From Rhizobium laguerreae (lineage in GTDB: Bacteria; Pseudomonadota; Alphaproteobacteria; Rhizobiales; Rhizobiaceae): a stretch of DNA of 64,000 nt. This document shows, in pieces, positions 10,544 through 19,162 of the stretch; positions within the stretch are counted from its first letter, which is position 1, and every line of letters begins with the position of its first letter. The position numbers and the translations under genes are program-made. The notes beneath the pieces are model-generated. The model did not search any database, was not told the origin of the DNA, and worked only from the letters and a program-made list of their open reading frames with translations. The stretch lies in contig NZ_MRDM01000029.1 in the NCBI RefSeq assembly GCF_002008165.1, positions 434,001 through 498,000 on the forward strand. Reading direction: 5' to 3'.

Positions 10544-11302
10544 ATGCGCGAAACGGATTTCGTCAGCGGCTTTGCCCGCGGCCTGAAGGTCATCGAAGCT
10601 TTCGGTGAAACGCGGCAGCGGCTTTCCATCGCCGAGGCCTCGAAGCTGACGGAGCTTGACCGCGCCACTGTGCGCCGCTCGCTGCTAACGCTCGCCGAAC
10701 TCGGCTATGCCGATTATGACGGCAAGTTCTTCACGCTGACGCCGAAGATCCTGCGTCTTGGCCATGCCTATCTCTCAGCGATGCCGCTGCCGGCGCTGCT
10801 GCAGCCGCATCTCGATCATCTCTCGGAAAAGGCCGGCCAGAGCGCCTCCGCCTCGGTGCTCGACGGCACCGACATCGTCTATATCGCCCGCGCCTCGCAG
10901 CGCCGCGTCATGTCGATCAACCTCACCCCCGGCAGCCGCTTGCCCGCCTACTGCGCCTCGATGGGCCGCGTGCTGCTTGCAGCCCTGGCCGAGAGCGAGG
11001 CGCGCGCGATCCTTGCCCGCAGCGAACTGAAGCAAAACACAGCGAATACGAAGACCGATCCGGACGAGCTGATCGCCGAACTCCGGCGTGTCCGCGCCGA
11101 GGGTTACGCTATCATAGATCAGGAGCTGGAAATCGGCCTCTGCTCGATCGCCGTGCCTGTCGACAACGACCGCGGCGAAACGGTCGCGGCGATCAATATC
11201 GGCGCGCCGGCCGCCCTCGTCCCGGCCGCCGAGATGAAGGAGCGCTATCTGCCGCTGCTGAAGGAAACGCAGGCCGCGTTGCGACCGCTGCTGCGGCGCT
11301 GA
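10544..11302 (+). CDS. pcaR: IclR-family regulator of the pca genes
   Basis: 252 residues from ATG at 10544 (MRETDFVSGFARGL), with GGAG nine bases upstream. A TTG at 10529, with GAGGAG six bases before it, is an equally good start and would add five residues. The N-terminal winged helix (RLSIAEASKLTELDRATVRRSLLTL) and C-terminal effector domain (RLPAYCASMGRVLLA, EGYAIIDQELEIGLCSIAVPV) are classic IclR. Divergent orientation to pcaIJF supports PcaR, which in relatives responds to beta-ketoadipate. Alternative: another IclR aromatic regulator of the same subfamily. Confidence 0.88.
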   Translation: MRETDFVSGFARGLKVIEAFGETRQRLSIAEASKLTELDRATVRRSLLTLAELGYADYDGKFFTLTPKILRLGHAYLSAMPLPALLQPHLDHLSEKAGQSASASVLDGTDIVYIARASQRRVMSINLTPGSRLPAYCASMGRVLLAALAESEARAILARSELKQNTANTKTDPDELIAELRRVRAEGYAIIDQELEIGLCSIAVPVDNDRGETVAAINIGAPAALVPAAEMKERYLPLLKETQAALRPLLRR

Positions 11303-11356
11303 CAGCAAAATTGGGACAGAACGGCCCCGATCAGCGCTGGGGCCGCTCGTGATCGG

Positions 11357-11570
11357 TCAATGCGACAGGTTGAGCCCGGCCGTCAGGTCGCCCCTTAGCA
11401 GCCGTCGTTGTTGCGCAGCGCCTTGTCGCGGGCGATGACGCCCGGGCAGAACCGGCAGATCGTAGCGCGCGGTGATGAAGCGGATGATCGACGTCGTGTC
11501 GTACTGGGTATGATCGACCATGCCGCCCTTGGCGAAGGGCGAGATGAAGAAGGCCGGAATACGGGTTGCT
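11357..11570 (-). pseudogene. C-terminal remnant of a phospholipase C/acid phosphatase-type phosphoesterase
   Basis: On the minus strand the codons read TRIPAFFISPFAKGGMVDHTQYDTTSIIRFI, then ARYDLPVLPG. This is the conserved C-terminal block of alkaline-phosphatase-superfamily phosphoesterases of the phospholipase C/AcpA kind. The frame then shifts (VIARDKALRNNDG in another frame) and returns to the first (RGDLTAGLNLSH, stop). Nothing of the N-terminal two-thirds remains; the FitAB genes begin about 80 bases further on. It is a decayed fragment, not a functional enzyme. Confidence 0.65.
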
Positions 11571-11652
11571 GAGGACGGGGACGCATCTCGCGACGGTCGC
11601 TTGAGAAAATGCAATCAAGATTATATGCGGTCATTGATGAACGGAGGCAATG

Positions 11653-11901
11653 ATGGCCAGCATGACGATCCGCAATCTCGATGATGCGTTGAAGCAGCGG
11701 CTGCGTGTTCGCGCCGACACGCATGGCCGGTCAATGGAAGACGAAGCACGCGATATTCAGCGTATGGCCCTTGCGACTACCGAGCCGGTGGCGAGCAATC
11801 TTGCCGATACCATTCGCGCCCGCTTGCAATCGGTCGGAGGGGTGGAGCTCGAAATTTCGCCCCGGCAGCCGATCCGGGACGCGCCGGACTTTGACGCGTG
11901 A
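11653..11901 (+). CDS. FitA/VapB-type ribbon-helix-helix antitoxin
   Basis: 82 residues from the second of two adjacent ATGs (GGAGG is five bases before 11653). The N-terminus SMTIRNLDDALKQRLRVRADTHGRSMEDEAR is the ribbon-helix-helix DNA-binding fold of FitA-like antitoxins; the C-terminal tail would plug the toxin active site. It overlaps the PIN toxin by GTGA. Such pairs bind and repress their own promoter; I see no clear operator in the short upstream gap. Confidence 0.88.
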   Translation: MASMTIRNLDDALKQRLRVRADTHGRSMEDEARDIQRMALATTEPVASNLADTIRARLQSVGGVELEISPRQPIRDAPDFDA

Positions 11902-12317
11902 TCGTCCTCGATACCAACGTCATTTCGGAACTGCTCACGCCGGCGCCGAATGTGGGTGTAATCGAATGGCTCGGGGCACAACATCCACTATCGGTATTCA
12001 CGACCGCGATTACCGAAGCGGAAATTCTATATGGCTTGCGTCTCCTTCCTCACGGACGGCGTCGGAGTGATCTCGAGGCGGCAGTCCTGCCGATATTCAA
12101 TGAAGACATGAGTGGCCGTGTCCTGCCATTCGATCGTGACGCGGCAGACGTCTATGCCATCATTACCGATCGCCGCAAGGCTGGCAGGCCGATCAGGCAG
12201 TTCGATGCGCAGATCGCAGCCATCGCCATTTCGCGCGGCGCTTCACTCGCAACGCGCAATGTGTCCGATTTCGAAGGAATAGGCTTGCAGATCATCAATC
12301 CGTGGACGGACCACTAA
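11898..12317 (+). CDS. FitB/VapC-type PIN-domain ribonuclease toxin
   Basis: 139 residues starting at GTG 11898, overlapping the antitoxin stop by four bases. Acidic metal-binding residues of the PIN fold are visible: Asp5 in VLDTNVISE, Glu in ITEAEILYGL, Asp in RQFDAQIAAIA and Asp in RNVSDFEG. It is expected to cut specific RNAs (often initiator tRNA) when the antitoxin is degraded. The domain is intact, so the pair is probably functional. It sits beside a broken phosphoesterase gene, suggesting insertion at that locus. Confidence 0.9.
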   Translation: MIVLDTNVISELLTPAPNVGVIEWLGAQHPLSVFTTAITEAEILYGLRLLPHGRRRSDLEAAVLPIFNEDMSGRVLPFDRDAADVYAIITDRRKAGRPIRQFDAQIAAIAISRGASLATRNVSDFEGIGLQIINPWTDH

Positions 12318-12380
12318 CACCCTCGCATCGCAGAATTCTAAACCATCCAGGTCAGGCACGCTCGACCTAATCATTCCACT

Positions 12381-12422
12381 TGATGTATCATAATTTCCGA
12401 TATACATCATTTCATCGGAAAT
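12381..12422. promoter_or_regulatory. nested inverted repeats upstream of the wHTH regulator
   Basis: Two inverted repeats interlock here: TGATGTAT/ATACATCA (12381-12388 and 12402-12409) and ATTTCCGAT/ATCGGAAAT (12393-12401 and 12414-12422). Both lie within 55 bases of the regulator start, the usual place for an autoregulatory operator. ATCGGAAAT recurs at 13367-13375 in front of the arabinofuranosidase gene. A third copy at 60761 is unrelated in context, so specificity is unproven. Confidence 0.5.
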
Positions 12423-12431
12423 ACTGGGGGA

Positions 12432-13358
12432 ATGATGGAACGCTCGTTTTTGACGATTGCCGCCGGCGAGAATAACGATGCGATACGGGCGCTTTCGGCA
12501 CCTGCGCGGCTGGAGATGCTTAAGCTGCTTTGCGCCAAAGGGCCGATGAATATCAACGATATCGCGCGTGCCCTTTCTCTTCCTCAATCGACTGTCGCTA
12601 CCGGGATCCAGATTTTGGAAGACGCCCGGCTTGTCGATTCCCAGCTGACGAAGGCGCGCAAGGGAAACCAGAAGATCTGCTCGGCGATCTACAGCGAAAT
12701 TCTGATCAGCTTCGAGGAAAGTGCCGCCCAAAGGGCCAACAATATCATCGAAGTCGAGATGCCGGTCGGGCTATATACCAGCTGTGACGTCCATGCCCCT
12801 TGTGGTCTCTGCTCGACCGAGAGCGTCATCGGTCCTCTCGATGTGCCTGACTACTTTCTCGACCCGCAGCGCATGCAGGCCGGGCTCGTCTGGTTCGGCA
12901 GGGGCTATGTGGAATATAAATTCCCCAACAATGCCAAGGTGTTGAACAAGGATATCCGCGCCATCGAGTTTTCGCTGGAGCTGTCGTCGGAAGTGCCGGG
13001 CACCAATCCGGACTGGCCTTCCGATATAACGCTCTGGGTCAATGGAATGGCGATCGGAACCTGGACGTCCCCTGGCGACTACGGCGACAAGCGCGGCGCC
13101 TTCACGCCGGCCTGGTGGAAGCTCGAAGGCTCGCAATATGGGATGATGAAGACCTGGCGGATCTCGACGCGCGGCACCTTCATCGACGGCGTCGCCGCCT
13201 CGAATGTCACGCTCAGCGATCTCGCGCTTGCCCAGCACTCTTCCATCCGGCTCCGGGTCGGCATCGCCGAGAATGCCGGCCATACCGGCGGCGTGAATAT
13301 TTTCGGCCGCGGCTTCGGAAATCACGGGCGCGACATCATCATGCGACTTCACGTCTAA
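12432..13358 (+). CDS. winged-helix (ArsR-like) regulator with C-terminal sensor domain, probable arabinoside regulator
   Basis: 308 residues; ATG at 12432 and again at 12435, with GGGGG just upstream favouring the second. Residues about 15-80 form a winged helix (APARLEMLKLLCAKGPMNINDIARALSLPQSTVATGIQIL). A Cys/His cluster follows at C118, H121, C124 and C127, which could hold a metal. The remaining ~170 residues (FPNNAKVLNKDIRAIEFSLEL, ITLWVNGMAIG) look like a beta-rich ligand-binding domain. That is far longer than a plain ArsR protein. It lies upstream and co-directional with the GH51 enzyme and importer, so it probably senses their sugar; repressor or activator is not known. Confidence 0.75.
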   Translation: MMERSFLTIAAGENNDAIRALSAPARLEMLKLLCAKGPMNINDIARALSLPQSTVATGIQILEDARLVDSQLTKARKGNQKICSAIYSEILISFEESAAQRANNIIEVEMPVGLYTSCDVHAPCGLCSTESVIGPLDVPDYFLDPQRMQAGLVWFGRGYVEYKFPNNAKVLNKDIRAIEFSLELSSEVPGTNPDWPSDITLWVNGMAIGTWTSPGDYGDKRGAFTPAWWKLEGSQYGMMKTWRISTRGTFIDGVAASNVTLSDLALAQHSSIRLRVGIAENAGHTGGVNIFGRGFGNHGRDIIMRLHV

Positions 13359-13567
13359 AAATCAAAATCGGAAATCTTGATTTAAATATCACGATTCTTT
13401 CCAGTTTCGGCTGCCGATAAAATCTCCCAAGCCACTGTAATCAAACATTTTTTCCTGAAATTCATATTAGTATGATTAAAGCGGCAACTTGGTTGACAGA
13501 ACAACATTCCTGATATCAAGTTAGAGGCAAGAAAACAAAATACCTGATATATAAACGGGAGGATCCG
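13359..13567 (+). promoter_or_regulatory. leader region before the arabinofuranosidase gene
   Basis: A 209-base AT-rich gap, unusually low in GC for this window. It holds ATCGGAAAT at 13367-13375, the same 9-mer as one arm of the inverted repeat before the upstream regulator. It is a likely promoter for the GH51/importer genes. No clear terminator was seen after the regulator gene. Confidence 0.45.
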
Positions 13568-15076
13568 TTGAAGACGAACGTTGTGGTTCACCGCGATTTC
13601 CGCATCGCCACCATTGATTCCAGGCTCTACAGTTCATTTCTCGAGCATCTCGGCAGGGCGATCTACGGGGGCATTTATGAGCCCGGGCACCCGACGGCCG
13701 ACGAGGACGGATTCCGTCAGGATGTCCTTGATCTGGTCCGTGAGCTCGACACGCCATACTGCCGCTATCCCGGTGGCAACTTCGTCTCGGCCTATAATTG
13801 GGAAGACGGCGTCGGCCCGCGTGCCGAGCGCCCGGTTCGTCTCGACCTTGCCTGGCGCACGCGCGAAGCCAATCAGATCGGCGTGAACGAATTCGTCGAC
13901 TGGTGCAAGAAGGCCAATACCAAGCCGATGCTCGCCGTCAATCTCGGATCACGCGGCCTGGATGCCGCCCGCAATTTCCTCGAATATTGCAATCATCCCG
14001 GCGGCACCTACTGGTCGGATCTGCGCCGCAAGCACGGCTGGTCCAATCCGCACGATGTCAAATTGTGGTGCCTCGGCAACGAGATGGATGGCCCCTGGCA
14101 GGTCGGCCACAAGTCGGCCTATGAATATGGCCGGCTGGCGGACGAGACGGCGAAGGCCATGCGCGGCTTCGACAAGTCGCTCGAGCTCGTCGTCTGCGGC
14201 TCGTCCAATTCCGATATGAAGACCTATCCCGAGTGGGAAGCCCAGGTTCTCGAGCAGTGCTATGACAGCGCCGACCATATCTCGCTGCATATGTATTTTG
14301 CCAACCGCGAGAAAAATACCCTCAACTATCTCGCCCGGGCGACGAAGCTCGACCGTTACATCACCACGATCGGCGGCGTGATCGACTACATCAAGGCGAA
14401 AAAACGCTCGAAGAAGACGATCGGCATTTCCTTCGACGAATGGAACGTCTGGTATCATTCCAACCAGCAGGACAAGGAGATCCTGGCGCGCGACGAATGG
14501 CCGGACGCGCCGCATCTCCTGGAAGACATCTATAATTTCGAGGACGTGCTGCAGGTCGGCGGCATCTTGAACACCTTCATCCGCCGTTCCGACCGGGTGC
14601 GCATCGCCTGCATCGCGCAGCTCGTCAACGTCATCGCCCCGATCATGACCGAGGACGGCGGTGCGGCATGGCGCCAGACCATCTATTACCCGTTCTATTA
14701 CGCCTCCAGATATGGCCGTGGAACGGCGCTGCAGCTGGTCGTCGATGGCCCGACCTATGACAGCGACGAGGAGAACGACGTTCCCTATCTCGACGTATCG
14801 GCAGTCCATTCCGAGGATGGCAGGACCCTGACCTTCTTTGCCGTCAACCGCCATCCGAGCACGGCGCTCGATCTCGATGTGCGGCTGGAAGGCTTCGCAA
14901 ATGCCCGGGTGGTCGAGCAGGTGGAGATGACCCACGGCGATCTGGAAGCCGTCAACACGGCAGCGCGGCCGCAGACGGTCACCCCCGTCAATGTCGAGAG
15001 TGGAAAGATCGAGGATGGACGGTTGCGGGCAGCGTTGAAACCGTTCTCCTACAACGTCATCCGGCTGTCGGTGTGA
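13568..15076 (+). CDS. abfA: alpha-L-arabinofuranosidase, GH51
   Basis: 502 residues, normal GH51 length, starting at TTG 13568 with GGGAGG five bases upstream. The acid/base Glu172 lies in WCLGNEMDGPW and the nucleophile Glu291 in ISFDEWNVWY. RYPGGNFVSAYNWEDGVGP is a GH51 signature. No signal peptide, so it acts in the cytoplasm on imported arabino-oligosaccharides, releasing arabinose. It is followed at 200 bases by a family-5 binding protein and a full ABC importer, which fits uptake of short arabinosides followed by internal hydrolysis. Confidence 0.92.
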   Translation: MKTNVVVHRDFRIATIDSRLYSSFLEHLGRAIYGGIYEPGHPTADEDGFRQDVLDLVRELDTPYCRYPGGNFVSAYNWEDGVGPRAERPVRLDLAWRTREANQIGVNEFVDWCKKANTKPMLAVNLGSRGLDAARNFLEYCNHPGGTYWSDLRRKHGWSNPHDVKLWCLGNEMDGPWQVGHKSAYEYGRLADETAKAMRGFDKSLELVVCGSSNSDMKTYPEWEAQVLEQCYDSADHISLHMYFANREKNTLNYLARATKLDRYITTIGGVIDYIKAKKRSKKTIGISFDEWNVWYHSNQQDKEILARDEWPDAPHLLEDIYNFEDVLQVGGILNTFIRRSDRVRIACIAQLVNVIAPIMTEDGGAAWRQTIYYPFYYASRYGRGTALQLVVDGPTYDSDEENDVPYLDVSAVHSEDGRTLTFFAVNRHPSTALDLDVRLEGFANARVVEQVEMTHGDLEAVNTAARPQTVTPVNVESGKIEDGRLRAALKPFSYNVIRLSV

Positions 15077-15277
15077 CAGCTGCCGCCGGGTAGCCCATTG
15101 GGGCGCCTTCGGCTGAAAATATTCGGCTCGCTGCGAGGAGGCAGGGAGCCGGAGGGATGGTTCACCGAGGTCCTGGACCTGACTGTTCAAGTCCTGAGGC
15201 TTCTGCGGACCGACAACCGCGACGTGCCCATGCGTGCCTTTGCGGCCGCGGCATGATCGCTTTCAAGGGAGGAGTTC

Positions 15278-17182
15278 ATGCAAAAGTGGAAGAGGTTTGC
15301 ATTCGGCTTCGTGCTGGCCACGTTCGGCCTGACCGCAGTGGCCGGAGCCCAAGAATACACCTCCTTGCCGCGCAAGGAGACGCTCATCGTCGAAAATCCG
15401 GAAGGGACGATTAAAAATCCCGGCTGGTTCAACATCTGGGTCAATGGCGGCGGCGGCGTATCGACCGGCCTGCAGCAGCTGACGATGGATACGCTCTGGT
15501 ATATCGACCCCGAACAAGGACTTGGCGGCGCGACCTGGGATAATTCGCTCGCCGCCGACAAGCCGCAATATAATGCCGACTTCACCGAGATGACCGTGAA
15601 ACTGCGCAAGGGGCTCTTCTGGAGCGACGGCGTGGAGTTCACGGCAGACGACGTGGTCTATACCGTCAAGACGCAGATGGATCACCCCGGCATGGTCTGG
15701 AGTGCTGCCTTCTCGGTGCAGGTGGCAAGCGTCGAGGCAACCGACCCCCAGACGGTGGTGTTCAAGCTGAAGAAGCCTAACTCGCGCTTCCATGCCATCT
15801 TCACCGTTCGCTGGAACGGCGCCTGGATCATGCCCAAGCATGTCTTCGAGAAAGTCGAAGATCCGCTTCGCTATGATTTCGCCAATCCCGTTTCGCTCGG
15901 CGCCTACAAGCTCAAGTCCTACGACCCCCAGGGCAAATGGTATACCTGGGAGAAGCGCGACGACTGGCAGCGCACCTCGCTTGCCCGCTTCGGCGAGCCA
16001 GCCCCGAAATACGTGACCTATACCGATCCCGGCCCGCCGGATAAGCGCACGATCGCCCAGCTCGAGCACAATCTCGATATCATTCACGACAACACGCCTG
16101 AGGGCATGTTCACGTTGAAGGAAAAATCCAAGACGATCGAGACATGGTTCCCGGGCTTCCCCTTCGCCCATCCGGATCCGACACTTCCGGCGGTCATCTT
16201 CAACACCCAGAATCCGCCCTTCGACAATGCCGATGTACGCTGGGCGCTTGCCCTGCTGATCGACATCAAGGCGGTTGATATGGCGAGCTACCGCGGGGCG
16301 GCGACGCTTTCGGCGCTCGGCGTGCCGCCGACGGCGGCCACGATGAAATTCTATCAGGCGCCGATGCAGGATTGGCTGAAGAATTTCGAGATCGATACCG
16401 GCAAGAGCAAGATCAAGCCTTATGACCCGACGGTCGGGCAACAGATCGCCGATATCCTGCGCAAGCAGCCGAAGTTCAAGGACCAGATCCCGAGCGATCC
16501 TGAGGCAATCAGCGGTGCGTTCGGCTATGGCTGGTGGAAACCGGATCCGAAGGCTGCCGGCGAACTGCTGGAGAAGGCAGGCTTCAAGAAATCCGGCGGC
16601 AAATGGCTGACACCTGATGGACAGCCCTTCAAGATCCGGATGACGGTGGAAGGCGACACGCGCTCGGTCTTCACCCGCGCCGGGACGCTGATTGCACAGC
16701 AATGGGCGGCCTTCGGCATCGACGCCAAAGCCGTGCCGGCCGCGAAACTTTGGCAGACGGCGCTACAGCCCGGCGATTTCCAGGTGGCGATCGCCTGGAG
16801 CGTCGAAACCTGGGGCGGCGATCCCGACCTGTCGTTCTTCCTCGATAGCTGGCATTCGCAGTTCGTGGCCAAGAAGGGTGAGAACCAGCCGCCGCGCAAC
16901 TGGCAGCGCTGGAGCAATCCGGAGCTCGACAAGATCATCGAAAGCATCCGCGGCATCAGCGCCGACGATCCGAAGGGCGTCGAGCTCGGCAAGGATTATC
17001 TGAAGCTGGTCGCCCGCGAAATGCCGACGATCCCGCTGATGTCGTATAACGTCTTCACCTCGATGGATACGACCTATTGGACCGGTTATCCGACGATATC
17101 CGATCCCTATACCGATCCGGTGCCGAATTGGGCCAACTCCAGGCTGATGATGGTCAAGCTGAAGCCGGCACAATCGAAATAA
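15278..17182 (+). CDS. family-5 periplasmic binding protein of ABC importer (probable arabino-oligosaccharide)
   Basis: 634 residues after GGGAGGAG and ATG 15278. Signal peptide MQKWKRFAFGFVLATFGLTAVAGA. The mature chain has the family-5 (peptide/nickel/oligosaccharide) architecture: LRKGLFWSDGVEFTADDVVYT, the FNTQNPPFDNADVRWALALLID segment and a PTIPLMSYNVFT end. It delivers substrate to the permeases that follow. The family name suggests peptides, but several members carry oligosaccharides. The preceding GH51 enzyme points to arabinosides here (inference). Confidence 0.88.
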   Translation: MQKWKRFAFGFVLATFGLTAVAGAQEYTSLPRKETLIVENPEGTIKNPGWFNIWVNGGGGVSTGLQQLTMDTLWYIDPEQGLGGATWDNSLAADKPQYNADFTEMTVKLRKGLFWSDGVEFTADDVVYTVKTQMDHPGMVWSAAFSVQVASVEATDPQTVVFKLKKPNSRFHAIFTVRWNGAWIMPKHVFEKVEDPLRYDFANPVSLGAYKLKSYDPQGKWYTWEKRDDWQRTSLARFGEPAPKYVTYTDPGPPDKRTIAQLEHNLDIIHDNTPEGMFTLKEKSKTIETWFPGFPFAHPDPTLPAVIFNTQNPPFDNADVRWALALLIDIKAVDMASYRGAATLSALGVPPTAATMKFYQAPMQDWLKNFEIDTGKSKIKPYDPTVGQQIADILRKQPKFKDQIPSDPEAISGAFGYGWWKPDPKAAGELLEKAGFKKSGGKWLTPDGQPFKIRMTVEGDTRSVFTRAGTLIAQQWAAFGIDAKAVPAAKLWQTALQPGDFQVAIAWSVETWGGDPDLSFFLDSWHSQFVAKKGENQPPRNWQRWSNPELDKIIESIRGISADDPKGVELGKDYLKLVAREMPTIPLMSYNVFTSMDTTYWTGYPTISDPYTDPVPNWANSRLMMVKLKPAQSK

Positions 17183-17295
17183 TCCTCCCAACGCCGGCGC
17201 GAGTGTTGCGCGCCGGCCCCCTAATCGACGGGCATGTGGCATGTCCGTCGATCCTTTCCACTTGATGAAGGGAACCAGAGAGGAACCACCGCCCT

Positions 17296-18300
17296 ATGAC
17301 GTCCTATCTGATCTTTGTGCTGAAGCGGTTCGGTCAGTTTCTGCTTGTCGTATTCCTTGGCGTGACCATCACATTCTTCGTCACCCACCTGACCCCGATC
17401 GATCCGGTCGAAGAAAGCATAGGCGCCATCACCCAGATGGGGCAGTCCGATCCCAATGCGATCGAGCTGATGCGCCAGTCGCTTCGCGAGCTCTACGGCA
17501 TGGAAGGCTCGATCTGGCAGCAATATCTGAATTTCTGGCTGCGGCTCGCGACCGGTGATCTCGGTCCCTCGCTCTCGGCCTTTCCCACACCCGTTTCCAC
17601 CATCATCCTGCGGTCCCTGCCCTGGACTATCGGGCTGATGACGGTGTCGACCCTCATCACCTTCGTGCTCGGCAATGCGCTCGGCGCACTCGCCGGCTAT
17701 TACCGCAAGGACATGGTGCTGAAAGCCGTCAGCCTCGTCTTCATCGCCCTGCTTCCCATTCCCTATTACATTCTGGCCTTCGTGCTTCTGATTGTCTTCG
17801 GCTATCTCTGGCCGGTGCTGCCGATCAATGGCGGCTACGAGATGAACGCCAATCTGGACCTCTCCTTTGCGCTGGTCTTCGATATCCTGAAACACTCGAT
17901 CCTGCCGGCCTTGTCGCTGATCCTGGTCGGCGCCGGCAGCTGGCTGATCGGCATGCGCGCGCTCGTTTCCAACATCATCACCGAGGATTACGTCGTCTTC
18001 GCCGAGCTCGGCGGCGTTCCGAAGCGAAAGATCCTGCGCTCCTATATCGCCCGCAATGCCATGGTGCCGCAGTTCACCGGGCTTGCCATGTCGCTCGGCG
18101 CGATCTTCAACGGCACGGTCATTACCGAAATCGTCTTCGGTTATCCGGGCATCGGCAACCTGCTGATCGAAGCGGTGCATGCCGGCGATTACAGCCTGGT
18201 GCTCGGCCTCAGCGCATTGTCGATCGTCGGCGTCGCCGCCGCAGTGTTCATCATCGACATTCTGAGCCCGCTGATCGACCCGCGCATCAAGGTGGAATAG
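17296..18300 (+). CDS. ABC importer permease, DppB/OppB type
   Basis: 334 residues with about six membrane spans, opening SYLIFVLKRFGQFLLVVFLGVTITFFVTHL as in DppB-like permeases. The cytoplasmic EAA loop that docks the ATPase is visible near the C-terminal third (EDYVVFAELGGVPKRKIL). The gene is 113 bases after the binding protein and three bases before the second permease, so they are co-transcribed. It forms half of the heterodimeric inner-membrane channel. Confidence 0.9.
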   Translation: MTSYLIFVLKRFGQFLLVVFLGVTITFFVTHLTPIDPVEESIGAITQMGQSDPNAIELMRQSLRELYGMEGSIWQQYLNFWLRLATGDLGPSLSAFPTPVSTIILRSLPWTIGLMTVSTLITFVLGNALGALAGYYRKDMVLKAVSLVFIALLPIPYYILAFVLLIVFGYLWPVLPINGGYEMNANLDLSFALVFDILKHSILPALSLILVGAGSWLIGMRALVSNIITEDYVVFAELGGVPKRKILRSYIARNAMVPQFTGLAMSLGAIFNGTVITEIVFGYPGIGNLLIEAVHAGDYSLVLGLSALSIVGVAAAVFIIDILSPLIDPRIKVE

Positions 18301-18303
18301 AGC

Positions 18304-19161
18304 ATGTTTACGATCGTCCGCGACCTCGCGCGCCAGAATATGGAATTCCTCAGCGGCCTGCTGCTCTTTGCCGTCATCGTCGGATTGATAGTGGTGTCCT
18401 ATTTCTCGCCTTACAGCGCGACCGACATCTATCTTCTGCCGCCCGACATGCCGCCCGATGGCGAATATTGGCTCGGCACGACATCGCGCGGCCAGGACGT
18501 TTTCTGGCAATTGACGACTGCCCTCAGGAACACCTTGTTTTTCGGCATCGGCGTCGCCTTCATCTCACGCATCATCTCGCTGGTCGTCGGCCTCGTCGCC
18601 GGTTATGCCGGCGGCGCCGTCGACCGGGTGCTGATGGCCATCAACGACAGCGTCATGGTCATCCCGCAATTTCCGCTGCTGATCCTGTTCTATTTTGTGC
18701 TGAAGGACAGCATGACCTGGACGGCGCTGATCCTCATCATGGCCTCGCTCGGCTGGTCCTATGACGCGCGCCTCATCCGCTCGGTGGCGATCAGCCTGAA
18801 GACCAGATCCTTCACCACCCAGAGCGTCTATTCCGGCATGAGCATGCGCAAGATCCTCGTCGAGGAGCACCTGCCCTATGTTCTGCCGATCGTCTTTGCC
18901 ACCACGATGAACAACATGATCTGGTCGATCGGCATGGAGATCACCCTGTCGGTGCTCGGCTTCACAGATATCGAGACGCCGACCATGGGCATGATGATCT
19001 ATTGGGCCAATGCCCATTCGGCGCTGATATCAGGCATATGGTGGTGGGTGGCCGCCCCCGTCGCCGTCATCGTCGTCCTCTTCCTGGCGCTCTTCCTGCT
19101 GTCCATGTCGATGAACGAATACAATGATCCGCGCAGCCGGCTGAACCGGATGGGAAGTTAG
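18304..19161 (+). CDS. ABC importer permease, DppC/OppC type
   Basis: 285 residues from ATG 18304. The extracytoplasmic loop contains the DppC-type motif YWLGTTSRGQDVFWQL (family form: LGTD-GRD), followed by about five spans. The EAA loop is STQSVYSGMSMRKILVEEHLP. It pairs with the preceding permease. The gene ends one base before the ATPase start codon. Confidence 0.9.
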   Translation: MFTIVRDLARQNMEFLSGLLLFAVIVGLIVVSYFSPYSATDIYLLPPDMPPDGEYWLGTTSRGQDVFWQLTTALRNTLFFGIGVAFISRIISLVVGLVAGYAGGAVDRVLMAINDSVMVIPQFPLLILFYFVLKDSMTWTALILIMASLGWSYDARLIRSVAISLKTRSFTTQSVYSGMSMRKILVEEHLPYVLPIVFATTMNNMIWSIGMEITLSVLGFTDIETPTMGMMIYWANAHSALISGIWWWVAAPVAVIVVLFLALFLLSMSMNEYNDPRSRLNRMGS

Positions 19162-19162
19162 T

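Noticed and set aside
13949..15190. A 413-codon minus-strand open frame opposite the arabinofuranosidase gene
   Set aside because: Shadow of the GH51 gene, with no ribosome site or recognisable product.
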